DNA from: Lentisphaerota bacterium
GTDB taxonomy: Bacteria > Verrucomicrobiota > Kiritimatiellia > RFP12 > UBA3636
Assembly (NCBI GenBank): GCA_022837245.1
Contig: JALHHX010000137.1
Span: 1-6,445 of the forward strand
Direction of reading: 5' to 3'
DNA length: 6,445 nt
The first letter of the stretch is position 1. Every line of letters begins with the position of its first letter. This document shows, in pieces, positions 5,457 to 6,445 of this stretch. The notes under the pieces are model-generated. The model did no database searches. It saw only the letters and a list, made by a program, of their open reading frames with translations, and was not told the origin of the DNA. Both the position numbers and the translations under genes were made by a program.

Positions 5457-6445
5457 AACAGTATTTTTCTATGTAAGGGGTCAGGTTGTCGGCCAAAATG
5501 TCTATAATGTTCATTTCCCGCATTGCGTTCTCAGCCGAATCGGAGGCATGCGCCGCGTTAACCATGATGTTTGTCCCGAATTCCCGGCGTATTGATCCAG
5601 GGCGCGCTTTGACGGGGTCGGTGGCACCGAGGATGTCGCGGATTTTGGCGACGGCGTCCTGGCCTTCGTAGACTAGCGCCAGGCTTTCGGCGCCCGCCCT
5701 GAAGGCTTTTTCGTTCTCGGCGACGCTTGACGGCCTGTAGCCCGTCATGAACTCCACAATGTCCTCGAATTGCTTCTTGGCGAATTCCGGGGCAATTGTC
5801 TTGGCCATCTCGGAGGCCTGTTCTTCTGTCACGATCAAGCCTAGTTCCTTCCCGACCGCCGATGCAATCCGCGCCCGCCGCTCCAAAAGTGGGGAACTTT
5901 TTCGTGAGGCTTTCCTGGACGGGCCCATAGAACGCCTCGGCCTGGGCAACCGTCATAGAGAACTTCTTCACAGCGACTATACGCAGCCCCGCCGACGAAA
6001 ACACGTCGATGATATTGCCTGCGCGAAGCGAGGGACCACGGAAGTTGTCCGGCTTCAACATCACAAGCGTCTGTTCTTCATTATGCGAATTGACGAGACC
6101 GGAATCGGTCGGCAGGTATTTGCCGAGCATACGCATGGTCTCGTTCACAAAGTCACGTGTAGGGCCAACGAGCACGGCGGGCTCGAAATACGTGACGATT
6201 CCGTCGTCGTTCTTTATGTAGTCGCCGTAAGTCTCGCGTATGGTCTGCCCACACCCCCAGCGCAGGGTCACGCTGCCGGTGACATTCCAGATTTGCTCTA
6301 TTGCGTTCTCCCCCTCGAACAGAAGCAGCATGCACCTGTGAGGGTGCCCGGTGGCGGGGTTCGGCGTGTATTCTTTAAGGACATATTCGGAGAGGAGCCG
6401 GTCGATTTCCGCAGCCCCGTTTGTGCGAGCCCAGACGGCATGCGC
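5449..6445 (-). pseudogene. ndk: Nucleoside-diphosphate kinase with two tandem NDK units; frameshifted and 5'-partial
   Basis: NDK moves the gamma-phosphate between nucleoside triphosphates and diphosphates through a phospho-histidine. The gene enters from the right edge and is open without a stop (first codons AHAVWARTN). Its first unit ends with LLFEGENAIEQI, IRETYGDYI and YFEPAVL, mirroring the second unit's LVYEGQDAVAKI, IRREFG and NAAHASD but lacking the histidine, so it looks inactive. The second unit starts near 6079 (EEQTLVMLKPDNF) and ends with ARPGSIRREFG and NAAHASDS, with the active His at 5548-5550. Reading frame changes between AFYGPVQESLTKKF and LLERRARIASAVGKELG, around 5885-5902, a stretch of short A, C and T runs. 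Removing one base, most simply from the CCCC run (5891-5894), restores one frame. Both flanks keep good protein character, so a sequencing error or very recent mutation is likely. The stop TAA overlaps the aminotransferase ATG. Confidence 0.82.

Noticed and set aside
5885..5902. Programmed ribosomal frameshift in ndk
   Set aside because: The A5 run would favour -1 slippage but +1 is needed; no stop codon or stimulatory structure is evident at the site, and NDK families are not known for recoding. A simple indel is more economical.

Overview
The window is a tightly packed, almost entirely minus-strand stretch of bacterial chromosome (about mid-50s % GC by eye) holding metabolic housekeeping genes. 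Two features point to the Planctomycetes-Verrucomicrobia-Lentisphaerae-Kiritimatiellae group, probably an anaerobic or fermentative member. One is a long nucleoside-diphosphate kinase with two tandem NDK-like units. The other is a sodium-pump decarboxylase beta subunit carrying an N-terminal signal-like extension. The lineage is inferred from protein character, not from a marker gene.

Reading the minus strand from the right edge (transcription order): a 5'-truncated tandem-domain nucleoside-diphosphate kinase (6445 to 5449), broken by an apparent +1 frameshift near 5885-5902; a class I PLP aminotransferase (5456-4293) whose ATG overlaps the kinase stop by 8 nt; a 76-nt gap with a near-consensus extended -10 promoter; an undescribed 34-residue single-span membrane peptide (4216-4112); a 50-residue OadG-like gamma subunit (4058-3906); the sodium-translocating decarboxylase beta subunit oadB (3909-2521, GTG start overlapping the oadG stop); ribBA (2505-1300); and a purine nucleoside phosphorylase (1267-446). 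A weak terminator-like hairpin follows near 392-405.

The left 445 bases hold no recognisable complete gene. The first 59 bases on the plus strand read as the C-terminal tail of a transposase that resembles the IS30 family. The rest is non-coding sequence with several inverted repeats.

The promoter at 4258-4286 probably drives a five-gene unit: small peptide, oadG, oadB, ribBA, PNP. It would join a membrane Na+ pump module (without its carboxyltransferase alpha subunit and biotin carrier, which must be encoded elsewhere) to riboflavin precursor synthesis from GTP and ribulose-5-phosphate, and to purine salvage. The most interesting items are the 34-aa membrane peptide at the head of the pump operon, a perfect 15-bp palindrome spanning the ribBA start codon, and the broken tandem NDK.
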